From Acidimicrobiia bacterium (lineage in GTDB: Bacteria > Actinomycetota > Acidimicrobiia > Acidimicrobiales > Ilumatobacteraceae): a stretch of 6,317 nt of DNA. Positions 5,374 to 6,317 of the stretch are shown here, piece by piece (positions within the stretch are counted from its first letter, which is position 1; every line of letters begins with the position of its first letter). The stretch lies in assembly GCA_013811855.1 (NCBI GenBank), contig JACCUL010000265.1:1-6317 (forward strand). Reading direction: 5' to 3'. Made by a program: the position numbers and the translations under genes. The notes under the pieces are model-generated. The model was given only the letters and a program-made list of their open reading frames with translations. It did no database searches and had not been told where the DNA came from.

Positions 5374-6317
5374 GTGAGCGGTTCGGACGTCGGCACCCGG
5401 GCCCGGCGCGTCGAAGGCCACGCCGGCGAGCAGGCCGTCGCCGCCCTCACCGCGTTCGGGGTCGATGTCATCTACACGCTCAACGGCGGTCACATCTGGC
5501 CGCTCTACGACGCGGCCCGCAACCAGGGCGTGCGCATCGTCGACACCCGTCACGAGCAGGCGGCGACGTTCGCCGCCGAGGCCCACGCCAAGCTGACCCG
5601 CACGCCCGGCGTCGCCGCGCTGACGGCCGGGCCCGGCATCACGAACGGCGTGTCGGCGGTGACGTCGGCGTTCTTCAACGGCTCGCCGCTCGTCGTGCTC
5701 GGCGGCCGGGCGCCGCAGGGCCGCTGGGGGTCGGGGTCGCTTCAGGAGCTGGACCACGTACCGATCCTCGCCTCGATCACCAAGCGTGCCGTGACGGTGA
5801 CCGACGCGGCGACCTCGGGGACCGTCGTGCACGACGCCGTGACGCTGGCCGCCACGGCGCACCGCGGTCCAGTGTTCCTCGACTTCCCGCTCGACGTGTT
5901 CGGGCCGTCGGTGGGTGACGTGCCGGCGGTCGACCGTGACGCGTTGCGGGGCGCGCCGCCCGATCCCGATGCCGTGGCGGCGGTGGCCACGCTCGTGGCG
6001 GGAGCCGAGCGGCCGGCGTTCCTCGTCGGCAGCGACGTCTACTGGGCCGGCGCCTGGGAGGAGCTGACCGCCGCCGCCGAGCTCCTCGCCGTACCGGTCT
6101 TCACGAACGGGCTCGGGCGGGGCACGCTGCCTGCCGACCACGAGCTGGCCTTCCTGCGGACCCGCGGGATGCTGAAGCAACGCGCCGACGTCGTCGTCGT
6201 GCTCGGCACGCCGCTCGACTTCCGGCTCGGTTTCGGCCGCTTCGGCTCGGCCACGATCGCTCATGTCGTGGACGCCGAACGCCAGCGGGCCGGGCACGTC
6301 GACGTGCTCACCGTCGC
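5374..6317 (+). CDS. Thiamine-diphosphate enzyme, acetolactate synthase family (IlvG-like), cut by right edge
   Basis: An uninterrupted frame of 314 codons plus two bases runs off the window. It covers the N-terminal ThDP pyrimidine-binding domain (about residues 12-175) and much of the central domain (about 200-314). The C-terminal GDG-containing domain lies outside. Landmarks are TLNGGHIWPLYD (35-46), DTRHEQAATFAAEAHAK (57-73) with the cofactor-activating Glu 61, AGPGITNGVSA (85-95), PLVVLGGRAP (105-114), GSLQELDHVPI (121-131) and DFRLGFG (282-288). The combination of the NGGH start, the GGRAP.GRWG.GSLQE(L/I)DHVP block and DFRLGFG recalls, from memory, mycobacterial IlvG (Rv1820), an acetolactate synthase-like protein of uncertain activity. 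Real pyruvate carboligation, or a decarboxylase or 2-hydroxyacyl-CoA lyase role, cannot be separated here. GTG at 5374 fits the leaderless promoter. An alternative GTG at 5353, preceded by AAGG, would add seven residues, and an in-frame TAG at 5350-5352 sets the limit. Confidence 0.9.
   Translation, partial: MSGSDVGTRARRVEGHAGEQAVAALTAFGVDVIYTLNGGHIWPLYDAARNQGVRIVDTRHEQAATFAAEAHAKLTRTPGVAALTAGPGITNGVSAVTSAFFNGSPLVVLGGRAPQGRWGSGSLQELDHVPILASITKRAVTVTDAATSGTVVHDAVTLAATAHRGPVFLDFPLDVFGPSVGDVPAVDRDALRGAPPDPDAVAAVATLVAGAERPAFLVGSDVYWAGAWEELTAAAELLAVPVFTNGLGRGTLPADHELAFLRTRGMLKQRADVVVVLGTPLDFRLGFGRFGSATIAHVVDAERQRAGHVDVLTV

Noticed and set aside
5338..6297. Open minus-strand frame extending the PAP2-like gene upstream to give about 627 residues
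   Set aside because: This part is antisense to a clear ThDP-enzyme frame, its translation is Arg/Gly/His-rich with no domain, and the PAP2 protein starts naturally at 5337 with a promoter box before it.
1..6317. Defence, toxin-antitoxin or mobile-element system
   Set aside because: All five genes are metabolic or membrane-enzyme families; no transposase, integrase, nuclease, attachment site, tRNA or composition break was seen.

Overview
The window is high-GC bacterial DNA with five protein genes packed tightly. It most likely comes from an actinobacterium. Three things support this. The DXS protein has the actinobacterial form of its signature (ENSHAST where Gram-negative enzymes have a GHSST-type sequence). 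The right-edge enzyme closely resembles, from memory, the mycobacterial acetolactate synthase-like protein IlvG. The divergent promoter carries TAnnnT -10 boxes placed for leaderless transcripts. An Acidimicrobiia-like member is plausible, but the sequence alone does not prove the class.

Layout, left to right. Positions 1-229 hold no gene but contain two perfect head-to-tail copies of a 107-bp unit ending 4 bp before a GTG start. Positions 230-1543 (+) encode a DAO-family FAD-dependent amine oxidoreductase. Positions 1544-1632 are a convergent intergenic region rich in nested inverted repeats, a likely bidirectional terminator. Positions 1633-2394 (-) encode a two-domain VOC/glyoxalase-like protein. 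Positions 2395-2498 hold an 18-bp perfect inverted repeat and a gene-end motif. Positions 2499-4436 (-) encode DXS, the first enzyme of the MEP isoprenoid pathway. Its start overlaps by 23 bp the end of a PAP2/AUR1-like membrane phosphatase or transferase gene (4414-5337, -), so the two form an operon. A 36-bp divergent promoter region separates that gene from a thiamine-diphosphate enzyme of the acetolactate synthase family (5374 onward, +), which is cut by the right edge.

How the genes relate. The PAP2-dxs pair is the only clear operon: DXS feeds isoprenoid synthesis, and a PAP2-type enzyme could act on polyprenyl or other lipid phosphates, which is inference. The FAD oxidoreductase and VOC protein look like stand-alone accessory metabolic genes.

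No defence, mobile or otherwise obviously novel gene system is visible. The most unusual signal is non-coding. A motif close to TCTGGGTGCGGAYCGTCTC begins 7-9 nt after the stop codon of all three genes that end in untranslated DNA (oxidoreductase, VOC, DXS), always in the sense orientation and always followed by a hairpin. It looks like a lineage-specific gene-end or terminator element. Next in interest are the tandem 107-bp duplication and the divergent leaderless promoters.
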